A DNA stretch of 64,000 nt from Plasmopara viticola (lineage: Eukaryota > Oomycota > Peronosporomycetes > Peronosporales > Peronosporaceae): assembly GCA_001695595.3 (NCBI GenBank), contig MBPM02000094.1, forward strand, positions 186,001 through 250,000, written 5' to 3'. Within the stretch, counting starts at the first letter, position 1; each line of letters opens with the position of its first letter. The notes beneath the pieces were generated by a model that saw only the letters and a list, made by a program, of their open reading frames with translations, ran no database searches and had not been told where the DNA came from. Positions 11,011 through 22,500 of this stretch are shown here, one piece after another. The position numbers and the translations under genes are program-made.

Positions 11011-11739
11011 TATCTTTGAAAGGTTAGTCTGTGAATTAATATGGCGAAAGTGTAACGCCCATCTAATTGATAGGTTCCGTTTTCAGAGCAAACCTATTCG
11101 AAGCGAAATTATTGCTTGCCTCATTAAGGATCTTTCTTCGGAATATCAAAGATATTCGAAGCCAATGGAGAAGCGGAAAGTTCGATCCATCCTTTCTTGG
11201 GCTTTTCTTTGACACACAATTCTAGTGCATCTTACTCTGGTTTGGAAATTCGGAAAGGAGCACGCTAACTTGGAGTTGCATCCTTTTTCATGTTTACTTC
11301 AAATTCGACTCTTCTAGGTGGTGGAAGTCCATTAGGGAATGCTTCAGGGGATACATCCAAATATTTTCTCCAACAAATCTTAAATTGGTTTTGGAATTTT
11401 TTCATCCTCAAGGACACTGCCCACTTTTACTCTATAGACTTCTTCATAGGCTTGTTGCTTTATATTTTGGGTAAAGTGCGACGATAAAGTTCGAAATTTC
11501 TTCTACCGTGGCTTTGACCGCTGTGAACAAAGGAACTTGGACTTGATGAGTCGCCAATTAATTATAGGTTGTTACTTCACAAACCATGGCTTTTCGAATT
11601 TGATGTCGTGGGTATTTCCCATTAGGCATTTCATGACGGGTACATTGTCAAAATCAAAATCTCCAAACTCGAATGACACTTCTCCTTTGTCGATGTTTCG
11701 CTTTTCTGTCTTCCTACCATCGAATCGCGTTAGTTGAGA

Positions 11740-12110
11740 GACTGTCGTTTTGTCATGTTGTTCGATAGTCCAAGACGAAAATTATTTCACGATGCTCCAG
11801 TGTCAAGCATAATCTTCACATTTTTGCCTTCACAGAGGCCATCTCTTCTGATCAATACGTTAAGAGCAACTTCTTGTACATTAGCCATAGCGGTGTCATT
11901 GATTTCGAGTAATTCTTGATCTTTTACATAAGAGTTGTCGAAATTATTGATAGCAGTACATTCTTTTTGACGGCAAAGTCTACTTGAGTCTCCACTATTC
12001 TCTGAGGATTTGTTGCGACGATTTTCTTAGCTCTTGGGCATATAACAGTAGTCGATGATGTGTCCACTTTTCTTGCAATATCGGCAAAATTTAGACGATA
12101 TGATCTTGTT
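11740..12110 (-). pseudogene. Gypsy zinc knuckle and aspartic protease remnant
   Basis: The minus strand at 12045-12086 encodes CRYCKKSGHIIDYC, a perfect C-x2-C-x4-H-x4-C knuckle of the gag type. At 11790-11804 DTGAS, the retropepsin active-site motif, is followed at once by a stop. The frame between the two is interrupted. The order knuckle then protease then RT fits a gag-pol polyprotein. Confidence 0.8.
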
Positions 12111-12597
12111 TTGATTGAAAGCTTGAGCAGAATCTATTTTCATTTGTTCTGGCTCGGAACCTCGCTGATCGGACTGACAAGTGTTCTTTTTGTCATGATG
12201 AAATCGACGATATGAACGACGAATTCCATTAAAGGAGTTAAATTGCTATGCAAGCTCTCATATTCAAAATTTACGGAAAGAGCATCAGAGACTGTTTTTC
12301 AACGACGATATTGTACTGCTTTTCCTATCAAACTTTTGAGACCACGAACGAAGTAGTGATGTTATCAAGATCACTCATGTCTTTGTCTTGCATAATGGCG
12401 ATTCAAAACTGGAAGATATACTGTTTGAATTCTGACAAGGTTTTTATTCTAGAAAATAAGTTGGTCGCGTAAGCGGTCTTGAATTTCAGGAGGAACAAAT
12501 TCAATGGTGATATTTTTAATATGATCTTAAACGTCCTTGATGGTGTCTTTGGCTAGCGTATACCATACAGCAGCATTTCCACTAAAGTTAGCGGTCA

Positions 12598-13197
12598 TCA
12601 TAGCAATGATTCTACGGGATTGAGCTCGATCTTGCTATTTAATGTTCTTGACTTCAAAAAATGAGCAGCTTGATCCACATACATCCCCACAGATTCATTA
12701 ATACACCTATAAAACAAAGGTAGCTTGAGTCCATCAATTTTGACTTCTGATTGCCGTGCCGTAATAACCTCAATGCGTTCTTGTTGCTTTTGGATCATTT
12801 CTATCATCTGTTGAGCGAGGTTGATAAAACTCATAATTAGAGCAAAAGAAAGTTTTATCTAATGCAAATGAGACTATTTATGAGGATTTTTCTTGAGCGA
12901 TTTCTTGTAGGCGTGCAATTGACAATTCAATAAATTAGAAGTGCGTTCGTCCAGCTGTTGAATGCGACGGCGGGCAAATTCGACGAAGTAATGTAGTAAG
13001 TTTTTGGCGTCGGAGTTGGCGGCTTCAGGCTCTTTGTGGCAAATGAGAGTGTCGAGCTCGTTTTGCTTGACAGCAGTGAGCCAAAGATTGCGGCGTAAGT
13101 TTTGGAGTCGGAAAGAGTTGATAGAGGCGTGATCAAAGTCTTGTTGAAATTTGTCTTTGGGTTCACGGGTTTTTGTTTTTCCATTCACAAAAAACAC
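12598..13197 (-). pseudogene. Gypsy gag remnant
   Basis: Two minus-strand frames (12598-12834 and 12874-13197) lie between the 5' LTR and the zinc knuckle, where gag belongs. The second is a charged, helical protein of about 107 residues; the first contains LAQQMIEMIQKQQERIEVI, a coiled-coil-like run, and a polar tail. They are separated by a stop and a frame change. The function as capsid protein is inferred from position and composition only. Confidence 0.55.
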
Positions 13198-13506
13198 TCA
13201 AGAATAGGAATAGTAACAACGGAAACGGATCAAGCAAAGGTATTTGCAACTAAAGGAAAGTTATTTTCCGCGGTTTTAGTGGCGGAACAGGCCTAAGCAC
13301 AATATACAGACCCAAAAGTTGGAGTTTCAACGTCATGTCACAGCAACCAAGCAATCGTAACAACCAGATACAATTCTCAAAGAGATTTAGGCAACCTAAG
13401 ACAACCCTTTCGGAAAATACCTTCCGCTTGTAGCACGTAGTAAATATACCAGTAGAAACTAAGCCTTCCCCTAAATGGCTTGGTCAAAAGTTCACACGAA
13501 CTCGGA

Positions 13507-13522
13507 CCAACAAGTGCTACCA
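13507..13522 (-). other. Probable primer-binding site
   Basis: Immediately inside the 5' LTR on the minus strand, 2 bases past its end, is TGGTAGCACTTG. It begins TGG, as needed to pair with a tRNA 3' end (CCA). The tRNA species is not identified. Confidence 0.45.
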
Positions 13523-13524
13523 GA

Positions 13525-13918
13525 TGTAAGGTTAGGCACAAATTATGGCGTCGGACGAGGTAGGACGAAGGCAGGACAGACGTCGGACGAAGTAGAGGCG
13601 AAGGCTGGGAGAGGACGCTTGTGTATTGGAAAGTAAATTCAAAATCGAGAACTAAGATAAATAGAATGCAAGTACTTCCTCTTTCTTAATTCTTCTCATT
13701 TTAGAAATTAAATGTGAGAAATTACACTTAGTCCACGTAGGACACACCCGAAAAGAAATTTTTGGTTTGAATATAAACTGAGCAAATGCTTTGTTTTTGC
13801 TTTTGTTATTGGATGCAAGTACCACCATATGTATTTAAATCGTTCCTTGCTATGTTTTGCCAGTGCGACACTGGGGTGGTGATGGCGTGCCGTAGGACAC
13901 AGCTGTCCCATCCTTACA
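13525..13918 (-). repeat. 5' LTR of the gypsy element
   Basis: This is the 394-bp partner of the split LTR at 6739-8232. In element sense it starts TGTAAGG and ends CCTTACA, giving TG...CA termini within a short inverted repeat. It is flanked on the right by GCGGG, matching the copy at 6734-6738. Confidence 0.85.
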
Positions 13919-14822
13919 GCGGGCATGAGGTCTTCTGACGTAAACCACTCAAATTGTCTATTATCGACATATTTCCCTGCTCTGCGAAAGCAGAAGGAAC
14001 TTTGTGCTATCAACTTGTTGGGCATCAGTGACCGCTCATAAGGTTGGCAGCAAAAGCTGTAGAGATCGATGGGCTGGTCGTTGACGAGGTGTGAAGCAGG
14101 TTGGAACATCCGTACAAGCTAAGTGTGGGCTGGTATCTTGGCGTTTCGTTCTTAACATCCTCTTCTTTAATTGAGTCGATTAGATGGACAATGGATAGAG
14201 AAACGGATGCCACGTCAAATGTCACTTTGCAGAGTTATTTGTGACTATATCAGTGCTCATTTATCTACCTACAAGCCAGAAAGTCTCTGGGTCTATCGAC
14301 AGGTTTAAAAGAGCGTGAACACTGACCGTCTTTGTAAACAACTATGCAGAAGAGATTCTTCTCGCTTCCCTTCCTTCGAGGGCTAAAAGCTTAAGCTTCA
14401 TAGGCCTGTGATGTCTGAGCTCTCGAGCATAGACTTTGATAGGGAGAGCTGTAGATGCAACCGTCTCCTCGGACATATGAGATTTAGCAAGTTGTCTGAG
14501 TACTCCTCCGACAAATACGGGGAGGTCACTCAATCCCTAAAAAACTTTTGCGAGGATTAAAGTTGCCAACATACCCAAGCGGGTGGAATAAATACAAGTG
14601 CTAACAAGCGCACCAGGGTCACAAACTTCATATCTTTGCTTTAAAGAGGGTCGACGCTTACTGCTTATTTCATTTAGTGATTATCTCGGACCGAACTATG
14701 TACATGTCAGTATATTTGTACTTGAAGTAATTGATATTTTATATGCGAGAATTTTTGTGTGTACGCAAGCGAACACGTACTGTACGCCTTCAATCATATT
14801 CCAAGTATCGCTTGTCATCTCC
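13919..14822 (+). repeat. Continuation of effector 3' flank, leading to a type-B relic
   Basis: The sequence continues the flank broken by the LTR element. It matches 40000-41047 in the same orientation and, inverted, parts of 50351-51470. Landmarks are CTATCGACATA near 13960 and AAGCCAGAAAGTCTCT near 14275. It leads directly into the effector-like signal peptide at 14823, as the other copies do. No gene is recognised; a 133-codon minus-strand frame at 13708-14109 crosses the LTR boundary and is not credited. Confidence 0.6.
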
Positions 14823-16055
14823 ATGCGCGTCACTTCCTACGTGGTTATTGCACTTCTCATCACGGCTAGCAACCGAACAGCAGAGAAACCAGCCAGACCG
14901 AGCCTGTGCAAACACCCGACAATGACTTTGTGAGGTCTAGTGGCACAATTGGTGAGATGTTGCCTCTTCGAGAAAGATGTAATTCACAAAACGACTTGAC
15001 GCTCTATGATGGGTGCACACCTTAAACCCCATGCAATTGTTTGGAGGAGTTACAACACACTTTTATTAAACGGTCAATGTAGTAAGGCCAAATGAGAGAA
15101 TGTGATTGCCAAAGCTGCAGAAAAAAGGCCGTAAAGTAATTGCTGCCCACGTTCATAGCTCGCTAGCGCAAGCCCATCGACCCAACGCTTTACAATGCGA
15201 GTAAACAAGCACTGCATGCTTTATCAAAGGCAACAAAGAACTCTGGTCTTGGTGGCAAACGACGTGCTTGCCATCCAGGTTTGCAAATAAATTAGGAAAA
15301 AATTAGCCGACAGTCAGCATAAACGAGGCAAAACTTATAAGCAGGACGACTTATGACATGCTCGTTCACGAGCAGCGTTGCTTCTTCTGAAAGATAATTT
15401 ATATCAACTGATTGCCTAGAAGATGTTAGACTAAGACATGACCGAACATCTTGAGGGAGTGGAGATTAGGAACAGCAAGCGCTCAGCGCGTCAGCCCCAC
15501 ACTTTTACAATACAATGGGGGTGGACAAGAATTGTGTGCCTTGCCAGATCAAAAGCAAGCTCCGGTGTGGGAGCAGGTGATTGTAGGTGATACGTCAATC
15601 GTATTAACAAACAGACCGAAGACCGAAATGCCGACAGCCATTATATGTAAAGCTGTAACTTTTTAACGCGCCACGTCTGCCAACCCGCATCTTCAGGCTC
15701 TTCTACGACTAGCGCTGCCGCTCCAATTTATCGCCTTTAAACCCAGCTGATAACGCAGGAGACATTAGAGTTTGGCATGATCAAAAACCGTAATGAAGTA
15801 ATTTTGCATTCACTCAGACACTATTTGCACTTGCTCGAAGGAAAAGAGAATTTTACATAATTTGTGACGATGAACGGTTAGAGCGTTTTCTCACCTTGGA
15901 AGGCTAAAATTTCACAAGGCCTCCATGCATAAAAACGAAGAGGACACCAAAGAGGTAGAAATGGTTTACGAGGCGTTTCTTAAGGCTTTATCGTACTTTT
16001 CTACCAAGAGTAGCAAAAGACGGCTAAGCAATCGCTTGCTGAAGCATTCTAATTT
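14823..16055 (+). pseudogene. RxLR effector relic (type B)
   Basis: The relic starts MRVTSYVVIALLITASNRTAE, an aligned signal peptide, and then meets a stop at about codon 38. Shifted frames continue the alignment to the intact effectors: a GTIGEMLP stretch where RxLR would follow, a first-module trace near 15160-15260 (CCCATCGACCCAACGC...), the second-module start (GVEIRNSKR) near 15460, and an EVEMVYEAFLKA trace near 15950. The part beyond about 16055 is missing: the next bases already match the shared 3' flank. Many stops and frame changes leave no usable product except the short signal-peptide frame. Confidence 0.75.
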
Positions 16056-16426
16056 CATTTTAAATGTTTTCTTTACAATTGCAAAATTTAAATGGTAGGG
16101 ATGTTTAGGCGTCATTTTGATTTAACTGATTAATCTCGGCGCTTTATATTACAACAATCGATTTTATTGACTATGACAAATACATTTCGAGCCCGGCGTT
16201 ATGGTTTTAAGACTTTCGGAGTGTAGCTTAAAGATGTTGCAAATCAGCGAATAAGGAGGTCACGAGTAAGATCATGTTGTCAAAGACAAAGAAACAACAA
16301 TTTGATGCCAACTTTATTTATTTTACTGCCAATGAACTTCTGAATCAATCTCCCCAATCGTACTTCGTAATTACCTTATACCCATTCTTACCAGTAAACT
16401 GACTCCATAATCGTTATCAGACGTCA
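16056..16426 (+). repeat. Remnant of effector 3' flank
   Basis: CGAGCCCGGCGTTATGG near 16190 aligns with TTGAGCCCGGTATCATGG near 34580 in the flank of the second effector, as does nearby AT-rich sequence. The C-terminal end of the relic and the start of its flank have been deleted together. No gene is seen. Confidence 0.45.
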
Positions 16427-16625
16427 TGTCAAGCCGTCTCTGGTTGTGACTGCCCTACAAACTCGCGCCTGATTAAGTAATCAAAGGGTTGAGTGGGGGA
16501 CGCCCAACTGACCGAAAAAGCCCCATAGTGTAATGTGGAGTTCGGTCCCAATTTGTTACCACCATCCCGCAATAGAGACAGCTTAGTCCTAGCGCGTGGG
16601 TTCCGGTAGCTCAAGTCTATGGGTC
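16427..16625 (+). mobile_element. SINE, second copy (5' truncated or diverged)
   Basis: The body matches the SINE at 17770-18083 in inverted orientation for about 190 bp, including GTGGGGGACGCCC, CTGACCGAAAAAGCCCC and TTAGTCCTAGCGCGTGGGTT. The tRNA-like head is not recognisable to its left, so it is either truncated or decayed. No convincing target duplication was found. Confidence 0.6.
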
Positions 16626-16639
16626 CATTCGTAGAGAGT

Positions 16640-18360
16640 TGATGTTACTTTAGTCATGGGGAAGCAAAGTTGTGTGATTGCTGCTATCACTGATTGTACT
16701 TGCAAGTTTCAGCATCCATTATCGGCGACCAGCTAAGAGAGACCGGGATTTGGGTAATTTTGGATGACTGTGGAAAACTCGTAAAATAACTCGTACGTGA
16801 AAATTAATCTCACAGTATAGGCCTCCCGCACGCCTGCCAAATCATCCTGCACCGCCAGACTCCCATAAACCAGCAATTTGTAAAATATTGGTTTAACAAT
16901 GGCTTTAACCCATGCCATTCTTGCACTGTTGCCAGGCTCGTTCATGCTTCAAGAATATGGCCGTTGCCTGAATGTGGATTAGCTTCTCGTCGTACAAAAT
17001 CAGCTTATAGAGAAGTGAGCCTATTGTTATCGAAAGCGAATGTATACTGGAATCGTAACTATAACATATGCTTTCATTAAATGATGAAGTCAGACAGGTA
17101 CTTGTTTTTTTCACTGTCTGTAAACTTGACCGACTGAATCCGTTATTTCACACCGCGGTGGCTCTAGGTCCAGTCGTGGAGAAACTGCACCGTCCTTATT
17201 AAAGGGTAGGTTACGTTTAAGTATTGTTGGCGTCTATGTTAAAAGTCAAATTCCGATTCTTAAGGTCGACATTAAAAAAAGGTTTTCGAATAATTTGGAG
17301 CGGCGTAGCAAAATTCGAAAAAAAAGTTCATTCTTAGAAAACAGGGCTTTAAGAATATCTAAAGAATCCTAGGCAAATTTTCCCAATCTGATTTAAACAA
17401 AGCCTTTAACTCTGGTCGTGAATGCTACGACAATACGACATATACCTGGACCTGGGTTAGTCTTCCGCCGAGGAATGCTAATCATCTTAGCCATCTGTTG
17501 CGGATACTGGTCCAAAAACAGGTCGCGAGAAGCGCCGCGTAATTTTCTTTACCTTTTCAGTCACCTAATCAGTTTTGAGCACGCGGGGACCTTGTGCGAT
17601 TTTAACCTTCTTAACTTAATAATTGCTTTGACCATTTACCATTGCGGGATGCGAAAACTTACCATTACCTTCGCGCACGTCTAACCGTACCCGACTGAAT
17701 GTACATCCTCTTGTGAGAAAATTACGCTGTCAGGGGATCATCTCAAATCAAGCCTTAAAGCCTTATGAGAGTTAAGCTACCGGAACCCACGCGCTAGGAC
17801 TAAGCTGTCACTATCGCGGGGTGCTGACCCATATTAGGACCGGATTCCGTACCCCTCATTACTCTATGGGGCTTTTTCGGTCAGTGGGGCGTCCCCCACT
17901 TAACCCTTTTATTACCCAATCGAGCGCGAGTTTTTAGGGCAGTCACACACTCGCGTGTGATGGCTCGCCCACTTTAGTGACCTATCTCCGGCTGCTTTAA
18001 TTCGGATCCTATGGGTATCGAACCAGGTACCTTCCGGTCCTGGGTCGAACAGCTAACCACTCGAGGCACAGGGTCGGCTTTATAGCCTTATGAGCAATCG
18101 ACTGGCTGCAAAATCAACGATCAGAAAAGGTGACACTACTCGTGGAAGGGCGTATATGGTGGGTCGGACGTCGTGCTTCGTTATAATACTTGCAGCGTCT
18201 TACATATCGACTCACCTTTCTTTACTTTCTTCGCCGTTAATGGCACATCATTTGCCCCCGACGCAACACATTTTTCTTCCCATCCAGATTGTTAGGCGTC
18301 CGATCGATACGCTGGCGCTTATTCCCAAAGGTCTTGAATCAACGAGAAGTGCATAGCTAG
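16640..18360 (-). pseudogene. RxLR effector relic, interrupted by a SINE
   Basis: Read on the minus strand from 18360 down, traces of the first module appear (a KRQRID-like block, GANDVP, then the serine block near 18130). The relic is then broken by the SINE at 17770-18083 and resumes from about 17705 with YPQQMAKM and NPGPG-like blocks of the C-terminal domain. It ends with DLAGVREAYTVRLIFTYELFYEF at 16780-16850, which aligns with LREAYTVKLAIMYELFYDF of the intact genes. There are many stops. The signal peptide was not located to the right of 18360. No product is expected. Confidence 0.65.
17770..18083 (-). mobile_element. tRNA-derived SINE with 11-bp target duplication
   Basis: The perfect duplication agccttatgag flanks the element at 17759-17769 and 18084-18094. 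On the minus strand the head reads GCCTCGAGTGGTTAGCTG (A-box-like) and, after about 30 bases, GGTTCGATACC (B-box GGTTCGANTCC-like), typical of a pol III promoter from a tRNA. The body of about 230 bp is repeated in inverted orientation at 16427-16625. It depends on LINE machinery for movement; whether the LINE in this window serves it is unknown, as no shared 3' tail was seen. It inserted into an already or later decayed effector. Confidence 0.75.
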
Positions 18361-19456
18361 TAGCTTAAATTTATTTTTGACTTGGCATTTACAGCACATT
18401 CCATAGCTTGATATTTAGGTTCGATAAATAGAATATGCATATAGGATACAGACAAAAGAATTATCGCAATATAAGCTTACCCTTTGTCTTACCTGATAAA
18501 TTATAGGTATAATGCGTACCTGATGTTTCCATACCCCGAATCGAAAGTTGGTACCGTACATGTATCGTATTTATCTAATTGAAGTATATTTTAAGCAAGC
18601 TTAAGTATATGCTTTCGCATCAAGACTTTCGGAGTTGCTTTGGTACTGTGGTCGCGAGCAGAAACAAGAATTGCGTAAGCTGGAAAGAGATAGTGTGTTA
18701 TAAGAAATTAAAATGGATACAGTCCCTGTGTACTTTTGAATGATATGTGTCGGCGCATACAGCGAAGTAGCTAGCCCGCTTTTAGATAAGTTTGAGTGTG
18801 TCATCGCTTCGTTGTTCCATGGATGCGTATGCATAACAGGATTTCTTCGTTGTATCTTGCTGTGTTAGCTATTTACGAAAATACAGTTTTATTCTGAATT
18901 TATTTTTACTACGGCTATGCGCTTTGTGCGAAATAGAACGGCAGTATTTTCTTGAGCATCTATACCGATCATGCATAATGTATGATTTTAATACCTGGGA
19001 TTGAGAGACGACAGCATCACGGCCGCATATACGCCAGAGCATCGTCACAAACATCAACACCCCACGAAACGTAAGTAAAGTTATCTTTATTTTAAAAAAT
19101 GGGAATATCTCGATCAAGGTTGTGTTGGCCCCACATAGCTCCTTTGAAGGAGAAACACAAAAGTTGTAAAATCTTTCAAAATAAGACAATTGAGAATAAT
19201 CAAGTTTTAGGAGATCGACGTGTGCAATTAAGTTCGGCCTAAAGAAAAATTAAAGAAATACAAAGTGTACCGACCTAAAATATTCCAAATGCACCAAATA
19301 AACTCTAAAATTAACAAGAAATGCATATAATACGATAATGCCTCAATATTTTTCGGTACTAATTACGTGTCATGCACTAGGAGCCACCATTCTGTCAAGT
19401 CTAAAGGAAAACCAGCTTTTGCCGGAAAAGCTCGGCTTCGTTAAATAAATTTTTAC
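18361..19456. other. Unassigned stretch between effector relic and gypsy copy
   Basis: It should hold the N-terminus of the interrupted minus-strand relic, but no signal peptide or RxLR could be aligned. Two minus-strand frames of 77 and 106 codons (18601-18834, 18869-19189) show no recognisable domain. Confidence 0.3.
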
Positions 19457-19507
19457 ATTTCTTCCTACTAAAACTTGGATCACATCTAAGTTTTAGTAGG
19501 AAGAAAT
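19457..19507. repeat. Perfect 20-bp hairpin
   Basis: atttcttcctactaaaactt (19457-19476) is followed by an 11-base loop and the exact reverse complement (19488-19507). It lies at the outer edge of the decayed gypsy copy that fills 19508-25400. Perfect arms stand out against heavily mutated surroundings, so it is young. It could be a fold-back formed during repair or a small-RNA precursor. Confidence 0.85.
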
Positions 19508-22500
19508 AAGCTTGATCCGATCACTCTTAAATTTGGAAAAATCGGTTTGGTCACAACGATATCCAAACAGATCTAAAGATCGGTCTTCTTTAGGGAATGA
19601 CCTAGGTACTCTCGATAAAAAATGTTTCGGCTTCCACCGATGCGCTTCACCAAAACCGACCTCTGTGCTTAAGTTTGCGCCTACAACAAAGACAGTGCCT
19701 GCATTAAAGGCTACATCCAAAAAGGCTGTGGCTGCAACAAAGGCTGCGCTTATACCGCGGGCGACGAGCTCTAAAAATTTCACATGGCAATGAGCCACTC
19801 AGGAAAGGAAGGCATCTCAAGAGCCGTTATCTCTTTTGCGGCGACAACGCGCATCTTAGAAGTAGTTAGACAAACACAGGCCACTTACCTGAAACACACG
19901 GTAAGACCTGATACCTTCAGGAGCAAAAACTGAACTCATGATGTCATTGGTTGTAAGGTCACTGGAATGGGGGACCAGGGCAAACCTATAAGAAAACAGC
20001 CCTCATACCATTCCTCGACTTAATCGAGTGACCGGAGTCACAAACGCTGGCTACTAGACTCGCCAACCCGTTCAATGCAGGCAATAATGCCAAGCAGTAG
20101 ACTCGTCTTCTTTGCGTGTCGCGAGCTGAGGCCACTCTTTGCAAAACGGAGCTTCACTTTAAAATGTCATTATATAAGTGAAAAACTTATGGATGCCATG
20201 CAAATGCTTTTGACGCCACATTTATTTTTCTATTGAAAAGCTCACTCGTCGTAACAAGAAGCCCGAAATAAGTGTAGCCTACAGAAATACGTCCTACCAG
20301 CACGAGCCACATGAGGAATGTTTAATCAAAATGATTTAGCATTTAAGGTATTTCAACCAAAATACCACGTAAGACAAAGAACTTTTCGCCCGTGCTATCT
20401 ATTGTCCTGGTGGGCCGGACAAACCTCATCTTCAAGGTGCCTAGGCTGTAGCATAGTGCAAAGCAAAGCGGTGGAAGCTAACATTATTCAAGATAGTCAG
20501 CAATGCACATCCAAATAACCTCGGTCAGTGCACGAGATACTCTTATATCCAGATCGTGCCTTAAAGGGTTTAGTGATCCCTACGAAATTCGTTAAGGCAG
20601 AATAACCGCTCAACTCAAGAGAAAGCTTTAGACGCCCGTGATAGCACCTCTTCTTCGAAAAGGTACTGAAATTCGGTGCCCTTTTTGGCAGTCAAGAAGC
20701 AATATCCAAGGTCGCTCTCGTCTTAATCAAGCGCATTCTATATGAGGGAAAGCATCTTTTGCACGACCAGGTGTACGCACCCGAGATTAACCTCGATCTT
20801 GATTTTCGCGGTCAGGCCGCGGGCTCTTTACGGCGATCTTAAACCCTTACAATCCTTAAGGAATATTTGAACCTTTTCCAATGTTAAAAACGTGAATTTA
20901 GTATTAAATTGATCTCAGCTTGAGCTCTTCGGATTGTGTCGAGATGTAACTTCATTTCTAATGAGCTCTAAATTCGACCGGAGGCTCAAAGCGATATTTT
21001 CCGCCTTAAAGCCGTATGAGGTGGTGGTTATGAGCCCCATCATCCGCCAAAAGGCCACCCGTACAAATTTAAACACTCTATCGATTGCGTGGACAGCACT
21101 TCGAATAAAAAAAATTTGGATCAAATTACCTCGTAAGATGTGTTATTTAAATGCCGGGTGCGTCGACATTCTCTTGGGAAGAATAATGTGTACATCAACT
21201 CGTTCATTTCCGGGAACATGAGAGATTCATTGTTGCAATAATTCACTGTGCTTGAATACAATCTAACCTTTGCAGCAGAAGCTTTTTCACATCTACCCAT
21301 CCCATATCACTTTTAACAATATATCCAAACTTGTATTTGTACAGCATTTCCTTCGTTTATCATATACGAGTTCTATTGTATATTGCCCTCCTGATACTAT
21401 TCATATGTCTTTTTAGAGACAGATAAATATTATCGGAGAAAAATTACGCTCACTAAATGAGTAGAAGTGCAAGCTTTTGTGAACCTCTCATTTTTTGTCC
21501 TAAAAGCTTTAGCGCTTTGGAGAGTTCGCGGAAGTCTAGAGCATCAACGTTAAAAGCTACAAAGGCTGTAGACGGGTAGAAGGCATGGTTGAGCTTTAGG
21601 TTTAGCGATAAAACTTCCGGCCTGTGAATGTGGCGCCTCAGAGACCATAGCACCTATCTGTAGTTGGTAAATAGTAGACATCAATGAGCGGGATTCCAAA
21701 AGTAGACTCTGCGTTTGACAAAGCGCAACAGTAATTCGCAGTTTCTCGATATAAAGTATCGTGTCTATGTTTCGACAATGTCTTCATTAACAGTCTTTCT
21801 GTTAGATCGTATTTGTACTGGCTTAGCATGTGCTAGATGCATCATCTTGCTTAGACGACATTACGCCCGTGTTGCCATTTACCCCAGGCAACCCAGATAA
21901 AAAATCGATATCTTTAGGCTTCAGCCGTCAGGCGGTCCTGGCAGGTACAGGAAAAAAAAGCCGACGTGTTATTCGTAAGCTTGAACACCTGGTATGTCGC
22001 GCATGTCCTCATATCCTAAGTCACCCACGTTTATAAACAAAACATTAGAGACCAAAATGAGCGATTTATTCAACCCAAACAAGTGCTAATTGGAATATCA
22101 GGGGCCTCAAAAAAAACTTCGTACTTCATTTCTTTGAATTTTGAACCAAAACTAAAGTGGGTCTACTGAAATAACCTTGTAAGGGAACAAACCGTCTGCA
22201 GCTGAGGTCTCTATTAAGGTGTGAGCCACCGACTTTGCCATTTTCGACTACAATAAAACTGCATCAACGGCCTTTTGATTACTCCAGCCTTGTATTCCTC
22301 ACCAATTTGATCGTCATTATAGCTGACAACGCAGCAATGTTATAATCTGTCCTGCTAAAAAGCGCGCCGGCGAACACATTGGTTTTGTCAGATTAGCTAG
22401 CGCAGAAGTTTTAATATGCTTTAATCAAGACCATAAAATATGCCCTTAAGACCTCACAAATATGTCCTTCATCGAATGCTTTTCTTGTCATGGGTACAGT

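Larger units (their letters stand above)
6739..13918 (-). mobile_element. Ty3/gypsy LTR retrotransposon, full structure, coding decayed
   Basis: Two LTRs bound an internal region with gag, zinc knuckle, protease, reverse transcriptase, RNase H and integrase in that order on the minus strand, which is Ty3/gypsy order. The right LTR starts TGTAAGG and ends CCTTACA (element sense). GCGGG occurs just outside each end (6734-6738 and 13919-13923), consistent with a 5-bp target duplication. The duplicated flank at 39950-40040 preserves a version of the empty site. Frameshifts and stops affect every gene. A DNA element is nested in the left LTR. Confidence 0.85.

Noticed and set aside
16427..17960. 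A 1.5-kb transposon with TIRs of about 190 bp carrying an effector fragment (Pack-MULE-like)
   Set aside because: The right arm is part of a 314-bp unit with a tRNA-like head and its own perfect 11-bp target duplication, and the effector relic continues on the far side of it. Two inverted SINE insertions explain the data better.
18005..18075. A tRNA gene on the minus strand
   Set aside because: A- and B-box-like motifs are present, but the T-stem and acceptor stem do not pair well and the sequence is part of a longer repeat unit. It is treated as the SINE head.
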